64,000 nt of DNA from Pseudomonas sp. FP2309. Lineage in GTDB: Bacteria > Pseudomonadota > Gammaproteobacteria > Pseudomonadales > Pseudomonadaceae. The stretch lies in NCBI RefSeq assembly GCF_030687575.1, contig NZ_CP117439.1, positions 868,001 through 932,000 on the forward strand, given 5' to 3'. Below are positions 36,589 to 44,890 of this stretch, piece after piece. The notes below the pieces were generated by a model that was not told the DNA's origin, searched no databases, and worked only from the letters and a program-made list of their open reading frames with translations. How positions within the stretch are numbered: position 1 is the stretch's first letter; each line of letters starts with the position of its first letter. The position numbers were made by a program, and so were the translations under genes.

Positions 36589-38874
36589 TCAGTAGTGGAA
36601 GCTGGTAGTCAACAGCGCTGTGCGGCCTGCCGCCTGGTTGGCGAAGTGCGAAGCGTAGGCCTTGTCGTAGTAGACCTTGTCGGTCAGGTTCTGCACGTTC
36701 AATTGCAGGTCGATGTTTTTGCTGAGCTTGTAGCTGGCCATGGCGTCGTAGCGTGTGTAAGACGGTACATACACGGTGTTACCGGCATCGCCGTAAACGT
36801 CGTCGACATAGAACGCGCCGCCACCCACGGTCAGCTTGGGGGTGATCGCGTAGGTGGTCCACAGGCTGAAAGTGTTCTTCGGCGTGTTGGGCATTTGATT
36901 GCCCTCGTTGGAGCCGGCGCTGATTACCCCGTTGCGGCCGTTACGGCCAGCCTTGACCAGTTCACTGTCCAGGTAGCTGTAACCGGCGAAGACTTGCCAC
37001 TGATCGGTGATTTTGCCGCTGGCCGACAACTCCAGGCCGTCGACCTGGGATTCACCGGCGTTCTGGTAGGTGAGGGCGTCGACCAGGATGCGCGTGTTTT
37101 TCTTCTCGGTGCGGAACACCGCGGCGGTCAGCGAGAGGCGATCGTGGAACAGGTCCCACTTGGTGCCCAGTTCGTAGTTAACCGTTTCTTCCGGTTGCAG
37201 GTCGCTGGACGCCGCGCCGGCTGACAGTGGGTTGCCGTCGGCGCCTTCGCCTACCAGACCACCGGCCGGGGTGGCTGAGGTGGCGTAGGAGGCGTAGAGG
37301 CTGCCGTTTTCCATTGGTTTCCAGACGAGGCCGGCCTGCCAGTTGAAGAATTGGCTGTCTTCCTTGAGCTTGGTGCGCCCGGCGGTGGCGTTGGTGTTGG
37401 CGACGGTGTCGAAGGTGTCGTAGCGCAGGCCGACGTTCAGCAGCCATTTCGGGTCGAGTTCGATGGTGTCGAACACGTAGGCCGCGCGGCTGGTGGCCTT
37501 GGTGTTGGTGCCGTTGTAGTTGCGCGCGACGCTGCCGGTCCAGGCGTCATCCGGGTTCGGGTTGCTCAGCGAGGTGCACTGGCCGCCCAGGCTGCCCTTG
37601 GCCACGGTGCAGATCGGGTTGGTGTTCGGGCTGACGGTGTAGCTGCTCACGCGGGTTTCTTCACCGGTAAATTCCAGGCCTGTGGAGTAACTGTGCTTGA
37701 AACCCAGCGCCTGGAAACTGCCGAACAGATCCGTCTGGTTGGTGGTGGTCGTGGTGGTGGAGACGCGAGTGTTGGCGCGACGCCAGACGGTGCCAAAACG
37801 GTTGACGTTACGCTGACTGTCATCAGGCTGGGTCAGGACGTAGTCCTGCCCGGTGCTGCCATGACGCAGGGTGTTCTTCAGGGTCATGCTGTCGTTCAGG
37901 TCATGCTCGATCGAGAAGGTGCTGATGTCGGCGCGGGTCTTGCGGAAGTCACGGTCCTTGAGGCCGTAGAAGTTATTGCTGTCGCCGCCGTCGGTGGGTT
38001 TGTCATGCACATGGGCGGTGGCGGTCGATGAGCCGTAGCCATACGGGATCCCCGAGTCCGGCAGGTCGTTGCTTTCCAGGTGGTAGTAGCTGAGGTTGAC
38101 GCGGGTCGGGGTGCCCAGGCCAAAGGTCAACGACGGAGCCACACCCCAACGGTCGTAATTCACCGCATCGCGGCCGGCGACGTTTTGCTCGTGGCTCATC
38201 AGGTTGAGGCGGAACGCGGCGCTGTCGTCGAGGAACTGGCGGTTCACATCGAGCACGTAGCGGCGGGTCTGGTCGGAACCGTAGGTGAAGCCGCCGTTGG
38301 TGAAATCCCGCGCCTGTGGGGTCTTGCTCACCAGGTTGAGGCTGCCGCCGGCCGAACCGCGACCGCCAAACGAGGAGTTCGGGCCTTTGCTGACTTCGAT
38401 CGACTCAATGTCGAAAATCTCACGGCTCTGGCCGCCGGTGTCGCGCACGCCGTCCAGGTAAGTGTCGCCTTGGGCGTCAAAGCCACGGATGAACGGGCGA
38501 TCGCCCTGGGGGTTGCCGCCTTCGCCGGCGCCGAAGGTGATGCCCGGTACTGTGCGCAAGGCGTCCTGCAGCGAGGTGGCGGCGGTGTCCTTGAGCACTT
38601 GTTGCGGCACGACGGTGACCGAGCGCGGTGTGTCCACCAGTGGCGCGGTGTATTTCTGTGATGAGGCTTTTTCGACCTGGTAGGCCGTGGTGTCCTGCTC
38701 TTCCCCAGTGATGCTGGTCGCACCCAGGGAGATGCTGTCACGCTGGCCTTTTTGTTCAGTGTCTTCGGCCGCTTGCGCCATATGGGCCGCAGAGCTGGCA
38801 CCGAGGGCGACGCCGATGGCCGAGGCCAGTAAACGTGGTGAACCGGCAGTTGTTTTGAGCGTGGTGCGCGACAT
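36589..38874 (-). CDS. piuA: TonB-dependent catecholate siderophore receptor (Fiu/PiuA-like)
   Basis: A 761-residue outer-membrane receptor. The signal peptide ends near MAQAAE (about residue 35). The plug domain (about 60-190) has the typical PRSVTVVPQQVLKDTAATSLQDALRTVPG opening and FIRGFDAQGDTYLDGVRD, and the 22-strand barrel ends in Phe-His-Tyr (TTSFHY). Similarity to Fiu/PiuA is inferred from the neighbouring piuC. Iron-bound catechol siderophores, and siderophore-mimicking cephalosporins, are the expected ligands. The ATG at 38874 has AAAGGA upstream; the reading to 38892 adds six residues. Confidence 0.87.
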   Translation of the reverse strand: MSRTTLKTTAGSPRLLASAIGVALGASSAAHMAQAAEDTEQKGQRDSISLGATSITGEEQDTTAYQVEKASSQKYTAPLVDTPRSVTVVPQQVLKDTAATSLQDALRTVPGITFGAGEGGNPQGDRPFIRGFDAQGDTYLDGVRDTGGQSREIFDIESIEVSKGPNSSFGGRGSAGGSLNLVSKTPQARDFTNGGFTYGSDQTRRYVLDVNRQFLDDSAAFRLNLMSHEQNVAGRDAVNYDRWGVAPSLTFGLGTPTRVNLSYYHLESNDLPDSGIPYGYGSSTATAHVHDKPTDGGDSNNFYGLKDRDFRKTRADISTFSIEHDLNDSMTLKNTLRHGSTGQDYVLTQPDDSQRNVNRFGTVWRRANTRVSTTTTTTNQTDLFGSFQALGFKHSYSTGLEFTGEETRVSSYTVSPNTNPICTVAKGSLGGQCTSLSNPNPDDAWTGSVARNYNGTNTKATSRAAYVFDTIELDPKWLLNVGLRYDTFDTVANTNATAGRTKLKEDSQFFNWQAGLVWKPMENGSLYASYATSATPAGGLVGEGADGNPLSAGAASSDLQPEETVNYELGTKWDLFHDRLSLTAAVFRTEKKNTRILVDALTYQNAGESQVDGLELSASGKITDQWQVFAGYSYLDSELVKAGRNGRNGVISAGSNEGNQMPNTPKNTFSLWTTYAITPKLTVGGGAFYVDDVYGDAGNTVYVPSYTRYDAMASYKLSKNIDLQLNVQNLTDKVYYDKAYASHFANQAAGRTALLTTSFHY

Positions 38875-38917
38875 GACGTGTCCTTTCCCCAAGGATGTGA
38901 GGCCGCGGAATATAGGG

Positions 38918-38948
38918 TGAACAAGTATTCATATCAATTGCGATACAT
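38918..38948. promoter_or_regulatory. Possible Fur box between piuA and piuC
   Basis: The minus strand reads GCAATTGATATGAATACTT here, close to the first half of the Fur consensus. A second GATAAGAATC-type match lies near 39032. Both siderophore genes diverge from this AT-rich gap, so iron control is likely, but the motif match is only moderate. Confidence 0.4.
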
Positions 38949-39080
38949 TGCTAATTGCACTGAATTTACATTCTTTACACTTTTTGCTTACGGATTTTAC
39001 GATCTCGTTCGTCTCCGGCGTTTTACAGGGGGGATAAGAATCAATACCATTGGCGCCCCTTTGCTGACAGGTATTGCCCC

Positions 39081-39761
39081 ATGTTGCTGCACATTCCCGG
39101 CCTGTTCTCTCGCGAGGAAGTGCAGCGCATCCGCCAGGCGCTGGAAGGTGCCGATTGGGCCGACGGCAAAATCACCGCCGGGCACCAGTCCGCCAAAGCC
39201 AAGCACAACCTGCAATTGCCCGAAGGCCACCCGTTGGCCAAGGAAATCGGCGCGGCGATGCTTGAGCGTTTGTGGCAAAACCCGCTGTTCATGTCGGCGG
39301 CATTACCGCACAAAGTCTTTCCGCCGCTGCTCAACTGCTACACCGCGGGCGGCAGTTTTGATTTTCATATCGACAATGCCGTGCGCCAGCCCAAAGGCAG
39401 TCACGAGCGAGTGCGCACTGATCTGTCTTCCACGCTGTTCTTCAGCGATCCCCACGAATATGACGGCGGCGAACTGGAGATCCAGGACACCTTCGGCCTG
39501 CAGCGGGTCAAACTGCCCGCAGGCGACATGGTGTTGTACCCCGGTTCCAGCCTGCACAAAGTCAACGCCGTGACCCGTGGCGCGCGCTACGCCTCGTTCT
39601 TCTGGACCCAAAGCCTGGTGCGCGAAGACAGCCAGCGCACCTTGTTGTTCGAGATGGATGGTGCCATCCGCCAACTGACGGCGGACGTACCCGACCACCC
39701 GGCCCTGATCCAACTCACCGGCACCTACCACAACCTGCTGCGTCGCTGGGTCGAGGTCTGA
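39081..39761 (+). CDS. piuC: Fe(II)/2-oxoglutarate dioxygenase PiuC (PKHD-type)
   Basis: A 226-residue non-haem dioxygenase of the PKHD-type hydroxylase family. The iron ligands are His96 and Asp98 ([10 protein letters not shown]) and His159 (SLHKV), and an Arg in [11 protein letters not shown] should bind 2-oxoglutarate. PiuC usually lies beside PiuA-type siderophore receptors, but its substrate is unknown to me. It is divergent from the receptor and directly followed by a Sel1-repeat gene, so these two probably form one operon. Confidence 0.93.
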   Translation: MLLHIPGLFSREEVQRIRQALEGADWADGKITAGHQSAKAKHNLQLPEGHPLAKEIGAAMLERLWQNPLFMSAALPHKVFPPLLNCYTAGGSFDFHIDNAVRQPKGSHERVRTDLSSTLFFSDPHEYDGGELEIQDTFGLQRVKLPAGDMVLYPGSSLHKVNAVTRGARYASFFWTQSLVREDSQRTLLFEMDGAIRQLTADVPDHPALIQLTGTYHNLLRRWVEV

Positions 39762-40511
39762 ATGAGCTTCTTGTTGCGTCGCCAGGAAGTGCTGAACGTC
39801 GAGCAACTGCAAGCCATGCTCGACGACTCGCCGGTACGCGCCGCCCAGGCGATCCTGCTGGCAGCCAAGGAAGGTGTGGTGGATGCCCAGGCGCTGCTTG
39901 GGCAAATCCTGCTCGATGGACGTGGCATCGCCCGCGACGAAGCCTTGGCGTTGCGCTGGTTTCACATCGCCGCCAACGGTGGTCAACTCATGGCGCGAAA
40001 TATGGCCGGGCGTTGTCTGGAACATGGCTGGGGTTGCCCGCCGGATGCGGCGGCGGCTGCGCGGCACTATCGACTGGCCGCGGAGGCGGGGCTGGATTGG
40101 GCGCAGTACAACTATGCGAACTTACTGGCGACCGGTCGCGGTGTCGCCGAAGATCAGCCGCAAGCCCTGAGCTTGTATCGCCGGGCGGCGGAGCAGGGCC
40201 ATGCCAAGTCGATGAATCTGCTGGGGCGTTATCTGGAAGAGGGCCAATGGTGCCCGAGGGATCCGGAGGCGGCCGAGCACTGGTATCGCCGCTCCGCCGA
40301 GGGCGGGGATTTTCGTGGGCAGTTCAGTTATGCGGCGGTGTTGGCGGACAGCGGCCAGACCGAGGCGGCGCTGGCGTGGCTGCGTCAGGCGCTCGTTCGC
40401 GGCAATGTGAAGTTCTTGCGGGTGGCGCAACAGACGCTCGCCTCGGCCAACGATCCGCAGATTCGGGCGATGGCCGAGGCGTATCAAGCGCGCGCTGCCA
40501 GCCTTTGCTGA
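39762..40511 (+). CDS. Sel1-repeat (TPR-like) protein
   Basis: A 249-residue soluble repeat protein. From about residue 35 it has consecutive Sel1-type repeats with the A..W...AA..G...A...L pattern (for example LRWFHIAANGGQLMARNMAG, SLYRRAAEQGHAKSMNLLG, HWYRRSAEGGDFRGQFSYA). No signal peptide is visible. It follows piuC, starting right after its stop, and is usually found with piuC and siderophore receptors. It may serve as a protein-protein scaffold in iron uptake, which is inference. Confidence 0.8.
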   Translation: MSFLLRRQEVLNVEQLQAMLDDSPVRAAQAILLAAKEGVVDAQALLGQILLDGRGIARDEALALRWFHIAANGGQLMARNMAGRCLEHGWGCPPDAAAAARHYRLAAEAGLDWAQYNYANLLATGRGVAEDQPQALSLYRRAAEQGHAKSMNLLGRYLEEGQWCPRDPEAAEHWYRRSAEGGDFRGQFSYAAVLADSGQTEAALAWLRQALVRGNVKFLRVAQQTLASANDPQIRAMAEAYQARAASLC

Positions 40512-40516
40512 GGCAT

Positions 40517-40547
40517 AAAAAAACCCATGACACGTCATGGGTTTTTT
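40517..40547. terminator. Bidirectional terminator
   Basis: Stem ACCCATGA / TCATGGGT with loop CACG, flanked by an A tract and a T tract. It closes both the piuC operon and speC. Confidence 0.85.
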
Positions 40548-40560
40548 ATGAGCCGCTTAC

Positions 40561-41724
40561 TTACACGTAGAACGACTTCAACGGTGGGAAACCGTTGAAT
40601 TCAACTGCGCTGTAGCTGGTGGTGTAGGCACCGGTGGACAACCAATACAAACGGTCACCGATCGCCAGGTTCAGCGGCAGGCCGTACTTGTAGTTTTCGT
40701 ACATGATGTCGGCGCTGTCACAGGTAGGACCGGCGATAACCACTTCTTCCATCTCGCCTTTTTTCTCGGTCCAGATCGGGAACTTGATGGCTTCGTCCAT
40801 GGTTTCGATCAGGCCGGAGAACTTGCCCACGTCCGTGTACACCCAACGCTCGACGGCGGTGCGGGATTTACGCGCGACCAGCACCACTTCGCTGACCAGG
40901 ATACCGGCGTTGGCGATCAACGAACGGCCCGGCTCCAGGATGATTTCCGGCAGGTCGTCGCCGAAGTCTTCCTTGAGGAAGCGAATGATTTCTTCGGCGT
41001 AGGTTTCCAGGCTGTTGGTGCGGGTGATGTAGTTGGCCGGGAAGCCGCCGCCCATGTTGATCAGCTTGAGGTGGATGCCGTCTTCTTCCTTCAGGCGTTC
41101 GAAGATCACTTTGACCTTGGCGATCGCCGCGTCCCACACGCTGATATCGCGCTGTTGCGAGCCGACGTGGAAGGAAATGCCGTAAGGCACCAGGCCCAGG
41201 TCACGGGCCAGGATCAGCAGGTCCATGGCCATGTCGGTCTGGCAGCCGAATTTGCGCGACAAAGGCCAGTCAGCCGTGGTCGAGCCTTCGGTGAGGATAC
41301 GCACATACACTTTCGAACCCGGTGCGGCCTTGGCGATGTTGCGCAGGTCGGCTTCGGAGTCGGTGGAGAACAGGCGCACGCCTTTCTCGTAGAAGTAGCG
41401 GATGTCCTTGGATTTCTTGATGGTGTTGCCGTAGCTGATACGGTCGGCGCTGACGCCACGGTCCATGACCTTGTCCAGCTCATAGATCGAAGCGATGTCG
41501 AAGCTCGAACCTTTGTCTTTGAGCAGGTCGATGATCTCGACGGCCGGGTTGGCCTTGACGGCGTAATACACCTTGGCGAATTCGAAACCGGCGCGCAGGT
41601 CATCGTAGGCCTGGCTGATCATCGCGGTGTCGATTACCACGAACGGGGTTTCTTGCTTGTCGGCAAACGCCTTCATTTTGTCAAAAGTGGCGCGTGCGAA
41701 ATAGTCTTCGACGTTGATCGACAT
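40561..41724 (-). CDS. speC: Ornithine decarboxylase SpeC (eukaryotic-type fold)
   Basis: A 387-residue PLP enzyme of the alanine-racemase-fold decarboxylase family, which forms putrescine from ornithine. The PLP lysine is Lys57 in YYAVKANP. HVGSQ, GGGFPANY and EPGRSL are family blocks, and the substrate-site GPTCDSAD holds the essential Cys of the partner subunit. Length equals P. aeruginosa SpeC. The ATG at 41724 follows TTAGGAG; an in-frame ATG at 41817 has no ribosome site. It is transcribed from an isolated promoter through a leader that contains an intrinsic terminator. Confidence 0.93.
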   Translation of the reverse strand: MSINVEDYFARATFDKMKAFADKQETPFVVIDTAMISQAYDDLRAGFEFAKVYYAVKANPAVEIIDLLKDKGSSFDIASIYELDKVMDRGVSADRISYGNTIKKSKDIRYFYEKGVRLFSTDSEADLRNIAKAAPGSKVYVRILTEGSTTADWPLSRKFGCQTDMAMDLLILARDLGLVPYGISFHVGSQQRDISVWDAAIAKVKVIFERLKEEDGIHLKLINMGGGFPANYITRTNSLETYAEEIIRFLKEDFGDDLPEIILEPGRSLIANAGILVSEVVLVARKSRTAVERWVYTDVGKFSGLIETMDEAIKFPIWTEKKGEMEEVVIAGPTCDSADIMYENYKYGLPLNLAIGDRLYWLSTGAYTTSYSAVEFNGFPPLKSFYV

Positions 41725-41805
41725 GCTGGGAACTCCTAAGGGCAAACTGAAATTAGCAATGGGTGCAAATGAACGTCCTCCGTATCCCCACTTTGGTTCG
41801 CCTAC

Positions 41806-41865
41806 TTCCCAAGGCATGTCGCCGAAAGCAAAAAGGCCATGGGAATTACCGCTTCCCTTGGCCTT
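41806..41865 (-). promoter_or_regulatory. Putative attenuator in the speC leader
   Basis: On the minus strand a hairpin of two 13-base arms (41865-41853 and 41845-41833, one mismatch, 7-base loop) runs into TTTTT, an intrinsic terminator about 110 bases before speC. Segment 41815-41806 can pair with the 3' arm instead (9 of 10 bases). The two structures exclude each other. Confidence 0.5.
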
Positions 41866-41911
41866 GCTGTCTCGTCGTCAGTACTTGAGCCGGATGGATC
41901 GTTTCCAGCAT
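41846..41911 (-). CDS. Possible 21-codon leader peptide of speC
   Basis: A 21-residue reading frame (MLETIHPAQVLTTRQQGQGKR) whose stop codon falls in the loop of the leader terminator. A ribosome ending here would cover the 5' arm. It lies only about nine bases from the predicted transcription start and has no Shine-Dalgarno, so translation is uncertain. It may be accidental. Confidence 0.3.
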   Translation of the reverse strand: MLETIHPAQVLTTRQQGQGKR

Positions 41912-41926
41912 GGACGTTCGGCGCGA

Positions 41927-41955
41927 ACTTTAGGGCTTGATGGGCGTGGGATCAA
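41927..41955 (-). promoter_or_regulatory. Sigma-70 promoter of speC
   Basis: On the minus strand TTGATC (41955-41950), 17 bases, and TAAAGT (41932-41927). The transcript would start near 41920, giving a leader of about 200 bases. Of the 415-base gap, the rest (41956-42088) shows no other feature. Confidence 0.55.
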
Positions 41956-42088
41956 CTAAAAATGTCGCGTTTTTGCACGCGTTCGTCGCGCGGCCGCGTG
42001 CAGCTACTTATGTAACCGACCGGTGTGACGGATTGATGTTCCCCCGATGGGGCAAATCGACGGTATTTCCCTGACACACGGGAGGCCC

Positions 42089-42119
42089 AATGTGGGAGGG
42101 GCATGCCCCCTTCCACATT
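42089..42119. repeat. REP-like palindrome behind the OpuC operon
   Basis: Arms AATGTGGGAGGGG / CCCCTTCCACATT, one G-T pair, loop CATGC. It lies just past the stop of the ATPase gene and may end the operon transcript or stabilise its 3' end. Confidence 0.65.
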
Positions 42120-42139
42120 TTGAACGGCGTCGTGTCAGA

Positions 42140-43297
42140 TCAGGCGAGGGCGGTTTCGGCGGGCGAGACGATGCTGGTCTTGCCCCCACGGGACTTACCG
42201 GAGCTCAGGTACTCGGCGATCGACTCCTGGGTCACTTCGCCCAGGAACACCCGCTCGGCATCCATCACCGGCAGCCACGAGCGGTTGAACTCGTACATGC
42301 GCGACAGCAGGATGCGCAAGTGCTCGTCATACGCCGCGGTGGCGTTGAACTCGCGCAGGTACTGGCTGCAAGTACCGGTCTGACGGTGCAGGTCACGGCG
42401 TCGTACATAGCCCAGCGCCTTGTTCTCGGCGCAGGTGACCACCACGTAGCGGCGGTCGGTTTCGTCCATCAGTTCCAGGGCATCGGCTACCGGGGTTTCC
42501 GGGCTTACCGACGGGGCGTTGTCCGCCGCGTCTTCGGCCTTCACCAGCAGCAGGCGCTTGAGGGTGCTGTCCTGGCCCACGAAGTTGCTGACGAACTCGT
42601 CCGCCGGGTGCGCCAGCAGCGTGTCGGGGTGATCGATCTGCAGCAGCTTGCCGGCGCGGAAAATCGCAATCTTGTCACCCAGCTTGATCGCTTCGTCGAT
42701 GTCGTGGCTGACCATGATCACGGTCTTGTTCAGCGCGCGTTGCATCTCGAAGAACTCGTTCTGGATCATCTCGCGGTTGATCGGGTCGACCGCGCCGAAC
42801 GGCTCGTCCATCAGCAACAACGGCGCATCGGCCGCCAGGGCGCGGATCACGCCGATACGCTGTTGCTGGCCACCGGACAATTCACGCGGGTAGCGGTGCA
42901 GGTACTGCTTGGGTTCGAGCTTGATCATGCTCATCAGCTCGCGGGCGCGGTCGTGGCATTTCTGTTTGTCCCAGCCCAGCAGTTTGGGCACCACCACGAT
43001 GTTTTCCTCGATGGTCATGTTGGGGAACAGACCGATCTGCTGGATCACGTAGCCGATGTTGCGACGCAGGGTCACTTCGTCGAGGTCGGTGGTGTCTTCG
43101 CCGTTGATCAGGATCTTGCCCGAGGTGGGCTTGATCAGGCGGTTGATCATTTTCAGCGTGGTGCTTTTGCCGCAGCCCGAGGGACCGAGGAACACGCAAA
43201 TTTCGCCTTCATTGACGGTCAGGCTTACGTCGTTAACGGCAGTCACGGTTTTGCCGTTGCTTTGAAAAGTCTTGGACAGGTTTTGAAGTTCGATCAT
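42140..43297 (-). CDS. opuCA: Osmoprotectant ABC transporter ATPase with CBS domains
   Basis: A 385-residue ATPase of the betaine/choline/carnitine type. The ABC domain has Walker A GPSGCGKST, the signature LSGGQQQRIG and Walker B PLLLMDEPFG. A C-terminal half (about 250-370) has two CBS-like modules (VADALELMDETDRRYVVVT and a later VFLGEVTQESIAEYL), which sense ionic strength in OpuA/OpuC relatives. The ATG at 43297 has AAGGA eight bases upstream; the longer reading to 43336 is not supported. It is the last gene of the operon and overlaps the upstream permease by four bases. Confidence 0.88.
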   Translation of the reverse strand: MIELQNLSKTFQSNGKTVTAVNDVSLTVNEGEICVFLGPSGCGKSTTLKMINRLIKPTSGKILINGEDTTDLDEVTLRRNIGYVIQQIGLFPNMTIEENIVVVPKLLGWDKQKCHDRARELMSMIKLEPKQYLHRYPRELSGGQQQRIGVIRALAADAPLLLMDEPFGAVDPINREMIQNEFFEMQRALNKTVIMVSHDIDEAIKLGDKIAIFRAGKLLQIDHPDTLLAHPADEFVSNFVGQDSTLKRLLLVKAEDAADNAPSVSPETPVADALELMDETDRRYVVVTCAENKALGYVRRRDLHRQTGTCSQYLREFNATAAYDEHLRILLSRMYEFNRSWLPVMDAERVFLGEVTQESIAEYLSSGKSRGGKTSIVSPAETALA

Positions 43298-43947
43298 TTG
43301 AGTAATCCTTTTGGAGTCAGCGAGCGTTGCAACCACTGCAGAAGCAAGTCGGCGAAGATGGCCAGGAGACTGACCAGCACGGCGCCGACGATCAGCATCG
43401 ACATGTCGCTGCGGCTGATGGAAGCCAGAATAAGTACACCCAGGCCACCGGCGCCGATGGTGGCGGCGATGGTCATCACGCCGATGTTCATCACCACGGC
43501 GGTGCGCACACCGGCGAGGATCACCGGCACGGCGATGGGCAGCTCGACCATGCGCAGGCGCTGGCCGAAGGTCATGCCAATGCCCTTGGCCGCCTCGCGA
43601 ATGCCCGGCTCTACGCCGGTAAGCGCCAGGTAGGTGTTACGCATGATTGGCAACAGGGAGTAGAGGAACACGGCGGTGATCGCCGGCATCGGCCCCAGGC
43701 CTTGGCCGAACTTGGAGTAGAACGGCAGCAGCAGGCCGAACAGCGCGATGGACGGCACGGTCAGCAGCACCGTGGCGCTGGCCTGCAACGGGCCCGCCAG
43801 GGTCGGGTAGCGCGTCATCAGGATGCCCAGGGGCACGCCGATGAAAATCGCCAGGATCACGGCGATGCCGACCAGGGTGATGTGCTGCCAGGTCAGGTGC
43901 AGAACTTGGGCCCAATCAAGATGGGAAAAGGCGTTCAGAAATTCCAT
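43294..43947 (-). CDS. opuCB: Osmoprotectant ABC transporter permease (OpuCB-like)
   Basis: A 217-residue permease with about five or six membrane segments and an EAA-type loop (GIREAAKGIGMTFGQRLRMVELP), which docks the ATPase. Length equals B. subtilis OpuCB. It lies between the binding-protein gene and the ATPase gene and overlaps the latter by four bases. Assignment to CB rather than CD rests on length and is tentative. Confidence 0.85.
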   Translation of the reverse strand: MEFLNAFSHLDWAQVLHLTWQHITLVGIAVILAIFIGVPLGILMTRYPTLAGPLQASATVLLTVPSIALFGLLLPFYSKFGQGLGPMPAITAVFLYSLLPIMRNTYLALTGVEPGIREAAKGIGMTFGQRLRMVELPIAVPVILAGVRTAVVMNIGVMTIAATIGAGGLGVLILASISRSDMSMLIVGAVLVSLLAIFADLLLQWLQRSLTPKGLLK

Positions 43948-43959
43948 GTCTTCTCCTCG

Positions 43960-44853
43960 TTAGTTGATCGGATGTTGGCGCAGGAAGTCTGCGGCGACAG
44001 CGGACGGGCTTTCATGGCCGACGTCGACCCGCGCGTTCAACTGGCGCATGGTTTCGTCGTCGAACAGATTGGCCAGCGGCTTGAGCTCGGCGGCCAGCTG
44101 CGGATGCTTGTCGAGGTATTCCTGGCGGATCACGGGGGCGGCGGTGTAGTCCGGGAAGTAGTGTTTGTCGTCTGCCAGCAGCTTCAATTTGAAGGCATTC
44201 AAGCGACCGTCGGTGGTGTAGACCAGGCCGGCGAACACTTGCCCGTTACGCAGCGCGGTGTACACCAGTCCGGCGTCCATCTGCCGAGTGTTTTCGCGGG
44301 TGAGGTTCATGTCGTATCGCTTGACCATGCCGGCCAGGCCGTCGGAGCGATTGGCGAACTCGGTGTCCAGGGCCACCAGACGGTGTTCCTTGGTGTCTTG
44401 CGCCATGGCTGTGGTGAGGTCGCTGATGCTGTTGATCTCAGGATGTTCCTTGGCCACTTTCTCGGGCAGCGCCAGGGCGTAAGTGTTGCTGAAACGCGAC
44501 GGAGCGAGCCAGACCAGGCCTTTTTTCGCATCGAGTTCTTTCACTCGAGCGTAGGACTGTTCGCTGTCGAGCTTCTCGTCGATATGGTTGTAGGCCACCA
44601 GCGACACACCGGTGTATTCCCAGAGCATGTCCAGTTGCCCGCTTTCCTGGGCACTGCGCGCCAGGTTGCTGCCCAGGCCGCCGGTCACCTGGGTGTCGTA
44701 GCCCTTGGTGCGCAGGTACTGGGAGGTGATTTCGGCCAGCAGGGTCTGTTCGGTGAACACCCGGGCGCCGATGCGGATTACCGGTTTTTCGGCGGCTTGC
44801 GCGATACCTGCAAACAGCAGGACGCAGCTCAATATCAAGGTCAGTTTTTTCAT
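43960..44853 (-). CDS. opuCC: Osmoprotectant-binding periplasmic protein (OpuCC-like)
   Basis: A 297-residue binding protein with a Sec signal peptide (MKKLTLILSCVLLFAGIAQA, cleaved after AQA). The mature part belongs to the QAT (quaternary amine) binding family, starting IRIGARVFTEQTLLAEI. There is no lipobox, so it is free in the periplasm. It sits between the two permease genes and should bind glycine betaine, choline or related compounds. Confidence 0.87.
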   Translation of the reverse strand: MKKLTLILSCVLLFAGIAQAAEKPVIRIGARVFTEQTLLAEITSQYLRTKGYDTQVTGGLGSNLARSAQESGQLDMLWEYTGVSLVAYNHIDEKLDSEQSYARVKELDAKKGLVWLAPSRFSNTYALALPEKVAKEHPEINSISDLTTAMAQDTKEHRLVALDTEFANRSDGLAGMVKRYDMNLTRENTRQMDAGLVYTALRNGQVFAGLVYTTDGRLNAFKLKLLADDKHYFPDYTAAPVIRQEYLDKHPQLAAELKPLANLFDDETMRQLNARVDVGHESPSAVAADFLRQHPIN

Positions 44854-44890
44854 GTGTATTCCTGTTTCAGGCCTTAAACGCGGCCAAGCC

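Noticed and set aside
41725..41817. An N-terminal extension of speC starting at an ATG at 41817
   Set aside because: No ribosome site, and known SpeC proteins begin at the 41724 position, which has a good TTAGGAG.
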